64,000 nt of DNA from an uncultured Lachnospiraceae bacterium (GCA_900316855.1 ONEK01000001.1:1-64000), one strand, 5' to 3'. Positions 25,646 through 34,506 are shown, counted from the stretch's first letter. The notes: a model not told the origin generated them from the sequence alone. Made by a program: numbers and translations.

Positions 25646-27400
25646 TCATTCCTTGCGCAGAAGGACGCAGGCGTAGCCGGGCAGGCTTCCGTCGAAGGTC
25701 TGGCCGGACAGCAGCTCATGGCAGCCGATGTATTCCCGGGCGGTGCTGTCCTCCCCTGTCACATGGAACAGCAGGATTTCACCGGAGCGGAGATGATATT
25801 CCAGCGTTCCCCGGCGGTCATCGGGCAGGATGGCGCTGTACTCGCCGGCCGGAATGCAGTTCAGCACATGGCGGAAATACGTGAGCCGCTGATACCAGGC
25901 GTACAGCTCATGGTCCTGCCTTGCTGGATCCCACAGCATGCCCCGCCGGTTGTCGGGGTCCTCCCCGCCGGTCATACCGACCTCATCCCCGTAATACAGG
26001 AACGGTGTTCCCGGCAGCAGCATCTGCATCGCTGCCGCGAGGCGGAGCTTGCGCCTGTCCTCGCCGGCGCGGCACAGAAACCGGCTCGTATCGTGACTGT
26101 CGATCAGATTCCACAGAACCGGCAGCACGGCACTGTGATACTGCCCCTCGAGGAAACCCTGGCGCGCGAGGAATTCTGACGGGCGGATTTCGCCGTAGCA
26201 GATGAGCGACGCGATATTCTTGAAGAACGCGTAGTTCATAACGGAGTCCCACTCATCTCCCTGCAGGAATTCCGGTGCGAAATGCCAGATCTCCCCGACA
26301 AGGAGCGCGTCGGGGCTAACCTCCTTCATGGCCCTGCGGAACTTCTTCCAGAACGCGTGGCTAATCTCATCCCCGACGTCCAGCCTCCAGCCGTCGATGT
26401 GAAACTCCCGGAGGTAATATGTCCCGACGTCTATGACATACTGCGCCGTCTCAGGATTCTCGAGATTCAGCTTCGGCATGTAGCCCTGGTAGGCAAAGCT
26501 CTGGTACGACGGCTTGCTGTCATGGCCTCCGGCATACAGGGGCAGCCGGTCGATATGATACCAGTCCCAATAGGCAGACTCCCTGCCATTCTTACGGATA
26601 TCCTTAAAGGCGAAAAATTCCGGCGACGTGTGGTTGAACACACCGTCCAGCATGACGCGCAGCCCCAGGGAGTGCGCGGAGTCAATGAGGCGGTGCAGGT
26701 CGTCTGCCGTACCGAGCGATGGATCGACCCCGTAGTAGTCGATTGTGTCATATTTATGGGAGGAATCCGAGCGGAAGATCGGCGTCAGGTACACGACGTC
26801 AACTCCCAGATCCTTTAAGTGGGGCAGGTTTGCCGTGATGCCGGCCAGGTCTCCGTGAAGATCTGCGTCCGGCCCGATCGGGGCCTGATACCATTTCTCC
26901 TCCGGGATCTGCCGGGAGGAAGCAAACCTTGTCGGGAAGATCTGATAGACGACGGCACTCTTCGCCCAGTCCGGGATCCGGAAGCACTGATTCCTGCGCG
27001 AGATGAGAGGGCAGTCGAACATCGCTTCCACGTCGCCCGGCTCCCCGGGGAAGAAGCGGTCGTCGCCGTACCAGATCCTCGCGCCTGCCTCATCGACGAG
27101 CTCGAAGAAGTAACGCAGGCACAGGACATCCGGATGCGTGACCATGCCCGAATCTGCCGGAGCCTCCGGGATTTCCAGGTCCGCGCGGAAGTAGTCGTGG
27201 CCGAAATCGGACGTGTACTTCTGCATCCCGACACAGCTGCGCGTATCCCGCCTCTCCGGCGGGATATACTTGTCACGCGTGTGCAGGTAGACGGCAGCGA
27301 TGTCGCCCCTTCCCGTCTGCAGGCGGACCCGGAGCCTTCCGTTTTCCAGGAAAAAGCAGTCCTTCTGGCTTGCGCTGTGCAGTATTGCGGCGTAGTTCAT
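25646..27400 (-). CDS. GH13 alpha-glycosidase (neopullulanase/cyclomaltodextrinase type)
   Basis: 584 aa, cytoplasmic (no signal peptide). An N-terminal beta domain (about 1-130, CBM34-like) precedes the TIM barrel, as in the GH13_20 group. GH13 catalytic residues are all present: nucleophile Asp341 in GWRLDV, acid/base Glu370 in VGEIWH and Asp437 in DSHDTS. DGVFNHTS marks conserved region I. It should hydrolyse maltooligosaccharides, cyclodextrins or pullulan fragments taken up by the cell. AAGGGG precedes the ATG. Its promoter carries a LacI-type operator, so induction by maltodextrin or catabolite control is likely. Confidence 0.93.
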   Translation of the reverse strand: MNYAAILHSASQKDCFFLENGRLRVRLQTGRGDIAAVYLHTRDKYIPPERRDTRSCVGMQKYTSDFGHDYFRADLEIPEAPADSGMVTHPDVLCLRYFFELVDEAGARIWYGDDRFFPGEPGDVEAMFDCPLISRRNQCFRIPDWAKSAVVYQIFPTRFASSRQIPEEKWYQAPIGPDADLHGDLAGITANLPHLKDLGVDVVYLTPIFRSDSSHKYDTIDYYGVDPSLGTADDLHRLIDSAHSLGLRVMLDGVFNHTSPEFFAFKDIRKNGRESAYWDWYHIDRLPLYAGGHDSKPSYQSFAYQGYMPKLNLENPETAQYVIDVGTYYLREFHIDGWRLDVGDEISHAFWKKFRRAMKEVSPDALLVGEIWHFAPEFLQGDEWDSVMNYAFFKNIASLICYGEIRPSEFLARQGFLEGQYHSAVLPVLWNLIDSHDTSRFLCRAGEDRRKLRLAAAMQMLLPGTPFLYYGDEVGMTGGEDPDNRRGMLWDPARQDHELYAWYQRLTYFRHVLNCIPAGEYSAILPDDRRGTLEYHLRSGEILLFHVTGEDSTAREYIGCHELLSGQTFDGSLPGYACVLLRKE

Positions 27401-27435
27401 GGTTTATTCCCCTTCTTAAGATTTCCTGCGGTTTC

Positions 27436-27485
27436 GGAAACGTTTCCATTTCCCACCATTTTATAACATTTGATTAAGGTGTCAA
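27436..27485 (-). promoter_or_regulatory. glycosidase promoter with LacI/CcpA-type operator
   Basis: On the minus strand TTGACA (27480-27485) and TAAAAT (27458-27463) are separated by 16 bases. The perfect palindrome GGAAACGTTTCC at 27436-27447 lies just downstream of the -10 box, over the expected transcription start. It has the central CG and A/T arms of LacI-family sites such as MalR or CcpA. Binding here would repress the GH13 gene. Confidence 0.75.
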
Positions 27486-27807
27486 AAGTGATTGCGGAGT
27501 GTTGATGCGGGGCGTGAGTTCTGACACTGTAATCAACATTTTCCGAAAACGAAAAATCCGACAAAACGCCGACAGCTATCTTTTACGGGAAGGAAATGGT
27601 TTGGGACAAACTATGGAATCTGTCCAAAAAACAGGCAGATTCTCCGTCATAAATAATAAAAAATGTATAAAAATCCGATGAAATCTTCGTGAACCCTGTA
27701 CATTTTACTAACGGGAGAAGGGACTTAGAATAGAGTTACGCGGGTGGGATTCGTCTGCAGAAATAACGCCCGTGAATATAAAGATTTTATCTTTTGGGGG
27801 TAACTTA
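27486..27807. other. AT-rich divergent gap upstream of cstA
   Basis: About 320 bases without a convincing gene. TAGAAT at 27726-27731 with TTTTAC 17 bases upstream could be the cstA promoter. A 60-codon reading frame at 27499-27681 has no ribosome site or recognisable features and is probably chance. Composition is clearly AT-richer than the flanking genes. I see no riboswitch. Confidence 0.5.
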
Positions 27808-29286
27808 ATGGTTAGTTTTATCATCTGTTTACTGATACTGATCTGCGGTTATTTCACCTACGGCAAGTTTGTTGACAACGTTTTCGGACCGGATGATCGC
27901 GATACACCCGCTGTAACGATCAACGATGGCGTCGATTACGTTGTTATGCCGCAGTGGAAGCTGTTCCTCGTCGAGCTGCTGAACATCGCAGGTCTCGGCC
28001 CTATCTTCGGTGCCCTTCAGGGCGCTCTCTGGGGACCGGTTGTATATCTGTGGATCACGTTCGGTACTGTTTTCTCCGGTGCCGTACATGATTACTTCGC
28101 AGGTATGCTGTCCGAGCGTTACAACGGCGACTCCATTTCGGAGGTTACCGGCGATCTGCTCGGCCACACCATGAAGAATGTCATGAGAGTCTTCTCCGTC
28201 ATCCTGCTCATCATGGTCGGCACGGTATTCGCAGTTGGTCCTGCGGGCCTTCTCGTACAGCTGATCAGCAACAAGGGCGGTACCGGAGTTGTCGCTACGA
28301 CGACATTCTGGCTGGCCATCATCCTGTGCTACTACTTCATTGCAACCTTCATTTCCATCGACAAGATCATCGGCAAGATCTACCCGGTATTCGGTTTCTG
28401 CCTGATCGCCATGGCAATCGGCGTTGCAATCGGCCTTCCTCTTCACGGCTATCAGATGCCCGAGCTGTTCACACACTTCTACAACATGCATCCCGCGGGA
28501 ACCCCGATCTGGTCGTTCATGTTCATCACCGTCGCGTGCGGCGCTACGTCCGGATTCCATTCCACACAGGCTCCCCTGATGGCACGCTGCATGAAGAGCG
28601 AGAGACAGGGACACTTCGTATTCTACGGCGCCATGGTTGCCGAGGGTATCATCGCCCTCATCTGGGCAGCAGCAGGCTGCTCGCTGTACGAGGTTACCGG
28701 CGGTCTCAACACCGGACTGCAGGAGGCTCTCAAGGCCGGCCAGTCCGCAGCCATCTATGATGTCTGCATCAAGACCATGGGTCCTGTCGGCGTTATCCTC
28801 GCCATGCTCGGCGTTATCGCCTGCCCGATCTCTTCCGGTGATACCGCGTTCCGTTCCGCAAGACTGACCGTCGCCGACTGGGCGAAGATCGATCAGGGCG
28901 ACTGGAAGAACAGATTAAAGCTCTGCGTCCCCGTTCTCGGTGTCGGTGCCTTCCTTGGCTTCGGCAATACGCTCGGCTTCCTGTCCTATGCCGTCATCTG
29001 GAGATATTTCTCCTGGACGAACCAGACTCTGGCTATGATCGTTCTCTGGTCCGGCGCTATGTATCTGGCGAAGGAAAAGAGAAACTACTGGATCTGCGCT
29101 GTACCTGCAATGTTCATGACCGGTGTGTCCATGACATACTTCTTCATGGCTCCCGAGTGCCTGGGTCTCATCCCTGCACTGAAGAACAACACAGCAGTTG
29201 CTTACCCGGCAGGTATCATCTTCATCATCCTGTTCTTCTGCCTGTTTGAGAAAGCTCGCAGGAAAATGGTAGCAGCCAGCAGCTGA
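27808..29286 (+). CDS. cstA: carbon starvation protein CstA family (pyruvate/peptide transporter)
   Basis: 492 aa with about 13-14 membrane helices. The N-terminus contains FGPDDRDTPAVTINDGVDYV, matching the CstA signature, and GAVHDYFAGMLS follows in the third helix region. Family members import peptides or pyruvate. This is the short form, as in many Clostridia, compared with about 700 aa in E. coli. I start at 27808 because TTGGGGGT stands nine bases upstream; an ATG 36 bases earlier has no such site. Codon use looks stronger (more C/T-ending favoured codons) than in neighbouring genes, suggesting high expression. A clear terminator follows. Confidence 0.9.
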   Translation: MVSFIICLLILICGYFTYGKFVDNVFGPDDRDTPAVTINDGVDYVVMPQWKLFLVELLNIAGLGPIFGALQGALWGPVVYLWITFGTVFSGAVHDYFAGMLSERYNGDSISEVTGDLLGHTMKNVMRVFSVILLIMVGTVFAVGPAGLLVQLISNKGGTGVVATTTFWLAIILCYYFIATFISIDKIIGKIYPVFGFCLIAMAIGVAIGLPLHGYQMPELFTHFYNMHPAGTPIWSFMFITVACGATSGFHSTQAPLMARCMKSERQGHFVFYGAMVAEGIIALIWAAAGCSLYEVTGGLNTGLQEALKAGQSAAIYDVCIKTMGPVGVILAMLGVIACPISSGDTAFRSARLTVADWAKIDQGDWKNRLKLCVPVLGVGAFLGFGNTLGFLSYAVIWRYFSWTNQTLAMIVLWSGAMYLAKEKRNYWICAVPAMFMTGVSMTYFFMAPECLGLIPALKNNTAVAYPAGIIFIILFFCLFEKARRKMVAASS

Positions 29287-29329
29287 TTAAGGCACAGCCT
29301 TAACAGAATTCTTTATCCGTTTTAATCAA

Positions 29330-29370
29330 GGGCGGGCCATACACTGCAGACGGTATGGCACCGCCCTTTT
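29330..29370 (+). terminator. Rho-independent terminator of cstA
   Basis: The stem GGGCGG-GCCATAC / GTATGGC-A-CCGCCC has one bulged base and is followed by TTTT. It stands about 45 bases after the cstA stop. Confidence 0.85.
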
Positions 29371-29498
29371 CATGTGCCGCGCGACTTTGGCGCCGGAATC
29401 GGCTATAATGGAGCGGGCATTCACGGACACTGCGCGAGGGCTGCTGTGCGGTTATTAAGGCGGATGCAGCGGAATGACAATAAAGGAAGTATGAAACT

Positions 29499-30509
29499 AT
29501 GCTATTTGCACCAAAACCCATCGGTAACCTGGTCCTTGCCCCGGAAACGCTGGAGCAGGACCGTAAGAAATGTCAGAAGATCGGCCCCTGCGGCATCGGG
29601 AAGGAAGCCATCTATCTCAACAGCTTCTTCATCGACCGCACCTATTACGTGACGTACACGGACGTGCGGCGGTGCTTCAAGCGCGTCGCGATGAGCAAGG
29701 GCGGATTTTCCGGCAAGGGAATTTTCGGGACGCTCCCGTACCTCGTTGTGGAGTTATCGAACGGGCAGGAGAGGCAGTGCAACTTCAAGGCAGAGGAGGA
29801 TGTGGACCGGTTCCTCGAGACACTCTCGAGCGAACATCCGGACATCCCGACGCATTCGAAGCAGGCAGAGCAGCGCCTGAAGGAAGCGAAGGCCCGGGAG
29901 GAAGCAGGCTACGTGAAGAACCTCTCCGCCGAGGCTAAGGCAGCCATCGAAGACCTGGAGCACGCAAAGAAGTATCTTGAGGACCGCCCCGGAATCGCGA
30001 AGGGACTGAACCTTACGGCGAGGAACAAGAGGATCCGCGACGGCATCCGCAGCTCGAACCTGACGCTGGCACTGGTGATTTTCCTTGCATCGATTGCGGC
30101 GACAGTGTTCGGCGCAGTGGAGGTCTCGCTGGGAAATGCCGCCTGGGCTCTGTATTTTATCCTGTTCGGTGTGGCGGGCATCTTCTTCTCGCTCTCGTCC
30201 GGCATCCTGCCGACGCCGCGGAACAACCGGAAGACCGCAGAGGCCGACTGGGAGGACGCGAGGCAGAAGGCGGCGGACTATATTGCGGAGTACCCGGACT
30301 TCCCGGTGCCCCCGCAGTACGCGCATCCTGTCGTGCTGGAGCGGATGATCCGGCTCATCCGGCAGGGAAGGGCCGGGAATGCGTCTGAGGCGCTCAGCGT
30401 CCTGAAGGATGACCTGCGCGCCATGGACCATACGAAGAAGGTTTCGCAGGAGGAGCATGACGAGATCGTTGAGATCAAGCCTTTGTTTCTCGTGATGGAT
30501 TATCAATAA
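29499..30509 (+). CDS. hypothetical membrane protein with two helices, first gene of the AAA/VWA module
   Basis: 336 aa. Residues 1-115 look like a globular alpha/beta domain with a Cys at 25 and one at 31. Residues 120-185 are charged helix, possibly coiled coil. Two membrane helices lie at about 188-208 and 212-232. The C-terminal 100 residues are soluble and contain IRLIRQGRAGNASEAL. I do not recognise the family. AAAGGA lies 12 bases before the ATG. The MoxR-like gene follows after 24 bases. It may be a membrane partner or client of the AAA/VWA pair. Confidence 0.65.
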   Translation: MLFAPKPIGNLVLAPETLEQDRKKCQKIGPCGIGKEAIYLNSFFIDRTYYVTYTDVRRCFKRVAMSKGGFSGKGIFGTLPYLVVELSNGQERQCNFKAEEDVDRFLETLSSEHPDIPTHSKQAEQRLKEAKAREEAGYVKNLSAEAKAAIEDLEHAKKYLEDRPGIAKGLNLTARNKRIRDGIRSSNLTLALVIFLASIAATVFGAVEVSLGNAAWALYFILFGVAGIFFSLSSGILPTPRNNRKTAEADWEDARQKAADYIAEYPDFPVPPQYAHPVVLERMIRLIRQGRAGNASEALSVLKDDLRAMDHTKKVSQEEHDEIVEIKPLFLVMDYQ

Positions 30510-30533
30510 ATGCTGTAGGAAGGTGAGAACATC

Positions 30534-31454
30534 ATGCAGGATATTCTGGAATTTCTGCAAAAGGAAGGTGTGGAGCAGGAGCTGCTGGACGGGATTGTGC
30601 AGTTCCGCAGGGAGGGCGCTCCCGAGGGGGAGCTGAAGAACCGCGTTCCCGTGCCGGACGTGTATTACCTCGGGACGGCCGTCTGGGAGAAGGCGATCGC
30701 CGCGATCCTGTGCGGCAAGAATCTGCTGCTCGCAGGACCGAAGGCAACGGGCAAGAACATCCTCGCGGAGAGCCTTGCGAACGCGTTCTGCCGCCCCTCA
30801 TGGAATGTGTCGTTCCACATCGGAGCAGACGCCGCATACCTCGTCGGGACCGATACGTTCGACGGGCAGAGGGTGGTGTTCCGCCCGGGTCCTGTGACAC
30901 TGTGTGCGGAAAACGGGGGCTTTGGCATTCTGGATGAGATCAACATGGCAAGGAACGAGGCCATGGCCGTGCTGCACTCCGCGCTGGATTTCCGCCGCGA
31001 GCTGGATGTACCGGGCTATCACCTTGTACAGATGAAGCCGCAGACGCGGTTTCTCGCGACCATGAATTACGGCTACGCGGGAACGAGGGAGCTGAACGAA
31101 GCCCTGGCATCCCGCTTCGTGGTGCTGGATATGCCGCTCATCGGGCAGGAGAGCCTCGAGAGACTCATCCGCGAGCGCTTCCCGGATCTGAAGGACGAGG
31201 CGGGGTTCCAGTTCGTCAGCCTGTTCTATGAGCTGGACAAAAAGGCCCGCTCCGCCGAGGTATCGGAGAAGGCGACGGACCTCAGGGGGCTCCTCGATGC
31301 CATTGACCTCATGCACCGCGGCATCACGGCAGGAGATGCCCTGGCCATGTGCATCAGCGGCAAGACGTTTGATCCATACGAAAAGGGACTCATCCAGGAC
31401 GTCATGGACGCCAGAATTGATCCCGCACTCAAGGGAAGCGATCTGTTCACGTGA
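30534..31454 (+). CDS. MoxR/CbbQ-like AAA+ ATPase with altered Walker A
   Basis: 306 aa. The AAA_5/MoxR pattern is clear: P-loop at 68-75, Walker B GILDEIN at about 131-137, sensor region FLATMNYGYAG and arginine-finger region LNEALASRFVVLDMP. The P-loop reads GPKATGKN, so the Ser/Thr that normally follows Lys is Asn; this would weaken Mg2+ binding. Such ATPases pair with VWA proteins and remodel or load cofactors into target complexes. Start and stop are coupled: its TGA overlaps the GTG start of the VWA gene by four bases (GTGA). Confidence 0.85.
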   Translation: MQDILEFLQKEGVEQELLDGIVQFRREGAPEGELKNRVPVPDVYYLGTAVWEKAIAAILCGKNLLLAGPKATGKNILAESLANAFCRPSWNVSFHIGADAAYLVGTDTFDGQRVVFRPGPVTLCAENGGFGILDEINMARNEAMAVLHSALDFRRELDVPGYHLVQMKPQTRFLATMNYGYAGTRELNEALASRFVVLDMPLIGQESLERLIRERFPDLKDEAGFQFVSLFYELDKKARSAEVSEKATDLRGLLDAIDLMHRGITAGDALAMCISGKTFDPYEKGLIQDVMDARIDPALKGSDLFT

Positions 31455-33193
31455 TCAGGAAGCATTACACCGGCATGCAGCGCCGGGCAGAAAATATGAT
31501 ATGGAATGCGGCGGGGCGGTATGACTTCGACCCGCCGTTTATGGCGTTTACGGAGAAGGGAAAGCCGGATCCTTATTTCAATCTGGTCATCGGTTTTGCG
31601 GCGAAATGGCTGGATCTCGACCGGATCTGCTCGTTCTTTGCTTCCTACGCGGGCAGCCGCAGGGCGGAGGAGTTCGATGAACTCATGTGGCTCGGAATCG
31701 AGAACTGCGTCTACGAGAAGGAAGTCATTGAGCGGCCGATCCTCGCGCGCCTTCGCAGGGACAGGGCACAGCAGTTTTATAAGAACCGGCAGACGCTGTC
31801 CCGTCAGCAGATGATGCTGCAGTCCATGACGGTCTATGACCAGCAGCAGGCGAGGTGGTCGAAGGTCCTGGGGCAGAAGGGCGATCCCTTAAGCCCCGCG
31901 AAGCGCAGCCTCGCAAAAGCGCTGGAGATCCCGGGGAGCGTCACGACGGACGAGCTGATCGGGCGGCTCACCGGCATTCTGCAGCAGTACTTCCGCTACA
32001 CACCGGGAAGCGGCGGGGACGGGGAGAAGCACACACCTGTCACCGGAAAGGCGGCGCAGCTCCTGCGCAGGGTCCTGCGCCGCGAGGACCGGGTGCAGGA
32101 CACCCTGCTCATGCGGACCGGAACCGGCATCGGCGATGCGGACGGCGCGGCGCAGCTCGCGCACAGCTTCGAAACGGGCAAGAGTGCACAGCAGCTGCAG
32201 CAGGACGAGGCCTATATCCGCAAAGCGTTCGGCAGCTGCACGCTCTCGGAGCAGCAGCTGCGTGTCCTCGAGAACAGCCTTTGCACCGGTGCCCACGCGG
32301 AGTGCCGGCTGTGGGTGACGGACAGCCGCGGACAGCGAACCGGCGAGGACCGGGAGATTGACAAGGTCCTCGACGATGCCGGGAAGCAGGCGGGCAGGAA
32401 CCGCCGCTATCTCGAAAAGAGGGCCATGCTGATCCAGTCAGGCATCAAACGGCTGTCCGCACGGCTCGACGAGGTTCTGACGTCGTACGAGCGTGCCCTG
32501 CCGGAGGAGGCGAAGGCCGGCCGGCTTGAGCCGGAGAAGGCGTGGCGCCTGCCTGCCCTGCGCGATCCGGAGGTCTTTACGCACGCCGGGGAGGAGACGG
32601 AGCGCTCGATCACGGTCGATCTGCTCCTCGATGCCTCCGCGTCGAGGCTCAATTATCAGGAGGAGCTGGCCTCCCAGGCCTATTCCATTGCCAGGAGCCT
32701 CCAGGCGTGCGGCGTGCCGGTGCAGGTGCTGTGTTTCCGCTCGCTCCGGGGCTATACGGTGCTGCAGATCCTGAAGAATCGGAATGAGCGCGACTGCAGC
32801 CGGATCCTTGACTACTTCGCGGGCGGGTGGAACCGCGACGGACTCGGCATCCGCCTTGCGGGGAGCCTTGCGGCGCCGAAGACAGATGCCGCGCGGAGGA
32901 TTCTTTTCGTCCTCACGGACGCATCCCCCAATGACTCCACGAGGATTCCGTCGGGAGACGGGCTCCTTTCGAAGGAATATCAGGGCAAGGCCGCGGTGCT
33001 CGATACGAAGCAGGCGGTCGATGACCTCCGGGAGCAGGGCATCGAGCCCGCAGCCATTTTCCTGGGCCCCACGCTGTACCTCGAGAACCTGCACACGATT
33101 TATCAGGGCCGGTGCGTGCGCATCCACAGGATCGAGCAGCTCGAGGAAGCGGTGAGCAGCCTGCTGGACCAGACGCTGCGGCAGAGCCGGTGA
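31451..33193 (+). CDS. VWA-domain partner protein of the MoxR-like ATPase (CbbO/NorD/CobT-like)
   Basis: 580 aa, soluble. The N-terminal 380 residues are charged and helical. The C-terminal VWA domain starts at about 385 with TVDLLLDASASR, a proper DxSxS metal-site motif, and FVLTDASPND supplies a later MIDAS Asp; the middle MIDAS Thr position is not obvious. The start is GTG overlapping the AAA gene stop. Architecture and pairing match the MoxR-VWA systems that insert metals or activate enzymes. No obvious client enzyme is adjacent; the ATP synthase operon begins 450 bases downstream, which may be coincidence. Confidence 0.8.
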   Translation: MIRKHYTGMQRRAENMIWNAAGRYDFDPPFMAFTEKGKPDPYFNLVIGFAAKWLDLDRICSFFASYAGSRRAEEFDELMWLGIENCVYEKEVIERPILARLRRDRAQQFYKNRQTLSRQQMMLQSMTVYDQQQARWSKVLGQKGDPLSPAKRSLAKALEIPGSVTTDELIGRLTGILQQYFRYTPGSGGDGEKHTPVTGKAAQLLRRVLRREDRVQDTLLMRTGTGIGDADGAAQLAHSFETGKSAQQLQQDEAYIRKAFGSCTLSEQQLRVLENSLCTGAHAECRLWVTDSRGQRTGEDREIDKVLDDAGKQAGRNRRYLEKRAMLIQSGIKRLSARLDEVLTSYERALPEEAKAGRLEPEKAWRLPALRDPEVFTHAGEETERSITVDLLLDASASRLNYQEELASQAYSIARSLQACGVPVQVLCFRSLRGYTVLQILKNRNERDCSRILDYFAGGWNRDGLGIRLAGSLAAPKTDAARRILFVLTDASPNDSTRIPSGDGLLSKEYQGKAAVLDTKQAVDDLREQGIEPAAIFLGPTLYLENLHTIYQGRCVRIHRIEQLEEAVSSLLDQTLRQSR

Positions 33194-33217
33194 GGAGCCT
33201 TGAAAGGAATAAGAAAT

Positions 33218-33544
33218 ATGTTCGGATTCGGGAAAAAGAAACAGACAGACGGCGGCAGGAAGGAAGCCGCCAGGGCCACCGTATACTGCACGCATGACAG
33301 GCTCGAGCGCGACCTGTTCGCGAAAAAGCTGCACAATGCCGGCATCTGGTGTGAGACAAGGGATGCCGAACAGGCGCGGCAGACCGCAAGCTTTGGCAGC
33401 AATTTCATCGATATCCAGAAGTTTGCGGGCGATAAGAACGCCGACACAAACCTCTACAGCATCGATGTCCACACAGAGGACGCGGACCGCGCGAAAGAGG
33501 TCTGCGGCCCCCGCTGCCGCGTGATCAGGACCTCGCTTATTTGA
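33218..33544 (+). CDS. small soluble protein, possibly DUF2007-like
   Basis: 108 aa. After a basic start (MFGFGKKK) comes a ferredoxin-like beta-alpha-beta pattern: ATVYCTHDRLERDLFAKKLHNAGI, then two strands and DVHTEDADRAKEV. This layout resembles the DUF2007 'putative signal transducing protein' family, but the match is by eye only. The ATG at 33218 has AAAGGA nine bases upstream; a TTG 18 bases earlier is also possible. It is the last gene of the membrane/AAA/VWA unit, 25 bases after the VWA stop. Confidence 0.6.
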   Translation: MFGFGKKKQTDGGRKEAARATVYCTHDRLERDLFAKKLHNAGIWCETRDAEQARQTASFGSNFIDIQKFAGDKNADTNLYSIDVHTEDADRAKEVCGPRCRVIRTSLI

Positions 33545-33555
33545 TCGCGCAGGAG

Positions 33556-33561
33556 TATAAT
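33556..33561 (+). promoter_or_regulatory. possible -10 box of the atp operon
   Basis: TATAAT lies 91 bases before the atpB start. No convincing -35 is seen. The hairpin CCTGC-TTC-GCAGG at 33617-33629 sits just before the ribosome site. Confidence 0.3.
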
Positions 33562-33646
33562 GCTCTCGTTTGGTGAGCCCTGCGGAAGGCCGCCTTTACC
33601 TGATCTGCCGATGTGATCCTGCTTCGCAGGCACAGGAGGAAACACT

Positions 33647-34333
33647 ATGAAGAAAATGGCAGCGAAGCTGCTGGAGGAGCTCAATGTCGATACCGCGTTC
33701 ACGATTCCGGTTTTCGGCGGAATCGAAATCGCGGAATCCGTCGTCATCACGTGGGTCGTGATGGCGGTGATGGTGCTGCTGGCCCTGTGGCTGACGCACG
33801 GCATGAAGGTCCATAACCCGTCGAGGAAACAGGTCGCGGCGGAATCCATCGTCCGGTGGCTCGAGAGCTTCGTCGGCGGCATGCTGGGAGAGAACGCGCA
33901 GGAATATGTTCCCTGGATGGCGACAATCCTTGTGTTCATCGGCATTGCCAATATCTCCGGTGTGTTCGGTGTCAAGCCCCCGACGAAGGACATGAACGTG
34001 ACGATCGCACTCGCACTGACGAGCATCGTCCTCATCGAGGCAGCCGGCATCCGCAGGAAGAAGGTCGGTGGGTGGCTGAAGAGCTTTGCCGAGCCGATTG
34101 CCATCGTGACGCCCATCAACATCCTGGAGATCGCGATCCGTCCGCTGTCGCTGTGCATGCGTCTGTTCGGCAACGTCCTCGGCGCCTTTGTCATCATGGA
34201 GCTCATCAAGCTCGTCATCCCGGTCGGCGTTCCGGCGATCTTCAGTCTGTATTTCGACTTTTTCGACGGCCTGATCCAGGCCTATGTCTTTGTATTCCTG
34301 ACATCGCTGTTTGTTGCAGAAGCTGTGGAGTAG
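33647..34333 (+). CDS. atpB: ATP synthase F0 subunit a
   Basis: 228 aa with five to six membrane helices. It forms the ion half-channels next to the c-ring. The essential Arg lies in the helix ILEIAIRPLSLCMRLFGNVLG, which matches the conserved subunit a segment. AGGAGGAAACACT precedes the ATG. No atpI lies in front. It opens the operon a-c-b-(delta)alpha-gamma-beta-epsilon. Confidence 0.93.
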   Translation: MKKMAAKLLEELNVDTAFTIPVFGGIEIAESVVITWVVMAVMVLLALWLTHGMKVHNPSRKQVAAESIVRWLESFVGGMLGENAQEYVPWMATILVFIGIANISGVFGVKPPTKDMNVTIALALTSIVLIEAAGIRRKKVGGWLKSFAEPIAIVTPINILEIAIRPLSLCMRLFGNVLGAFVIMELIKLVIPVGVPAIFSLYFDFFDGLIQAYVFVFLTSLFVAEAVE

Positions 34334-34359
34334 GTTACGGAAGATTTCCGATGTTTGCA

Positions 34360-34436
34360 GAATTGCGGAAGCAGCAGAGCTGCGAAGCAATTCGTATGTC
34401 ATTTTGCCTTGAAATATACTTTTGACACCTTAATCA
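34360..34436 (+). repeat. dispersed hairpin-plus-promoter repeat, copy 1
   Basis: The hairpin GAATTGC-GGAA-GCAGC-AGA-GCTGC-GAA-GCAATTC lies at 34360-34393. Bases 34378-34403 recur exactly at 49607-49632, upstream of mscL. TTGACA follows 19 bases after the shared block (34422-34427) inside a 19-base stretch (34418-34436) that occurs again, inverted, in the GH13 promoter at 27471-27489. A good -10 box for this TTGACA is not evident. It separates atpB from atpE and may give c-subunit its own promoter or an RNA processing site. Confidence 0.7.
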
Positions 34437-34506
34437 CAATATAGTTGGTAAACAATAAATCGCAAGGAGATCAGGTTCCGCCTTTGCGGAACGAAAGGAG
34501 AATCAC

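Noticed and set aside
27499-27681. 60-codon frame upstream of cstA
   Set aside because: TTG-type start, no ribosome site, no recognisable sequence, AT-rich intergenic composition.
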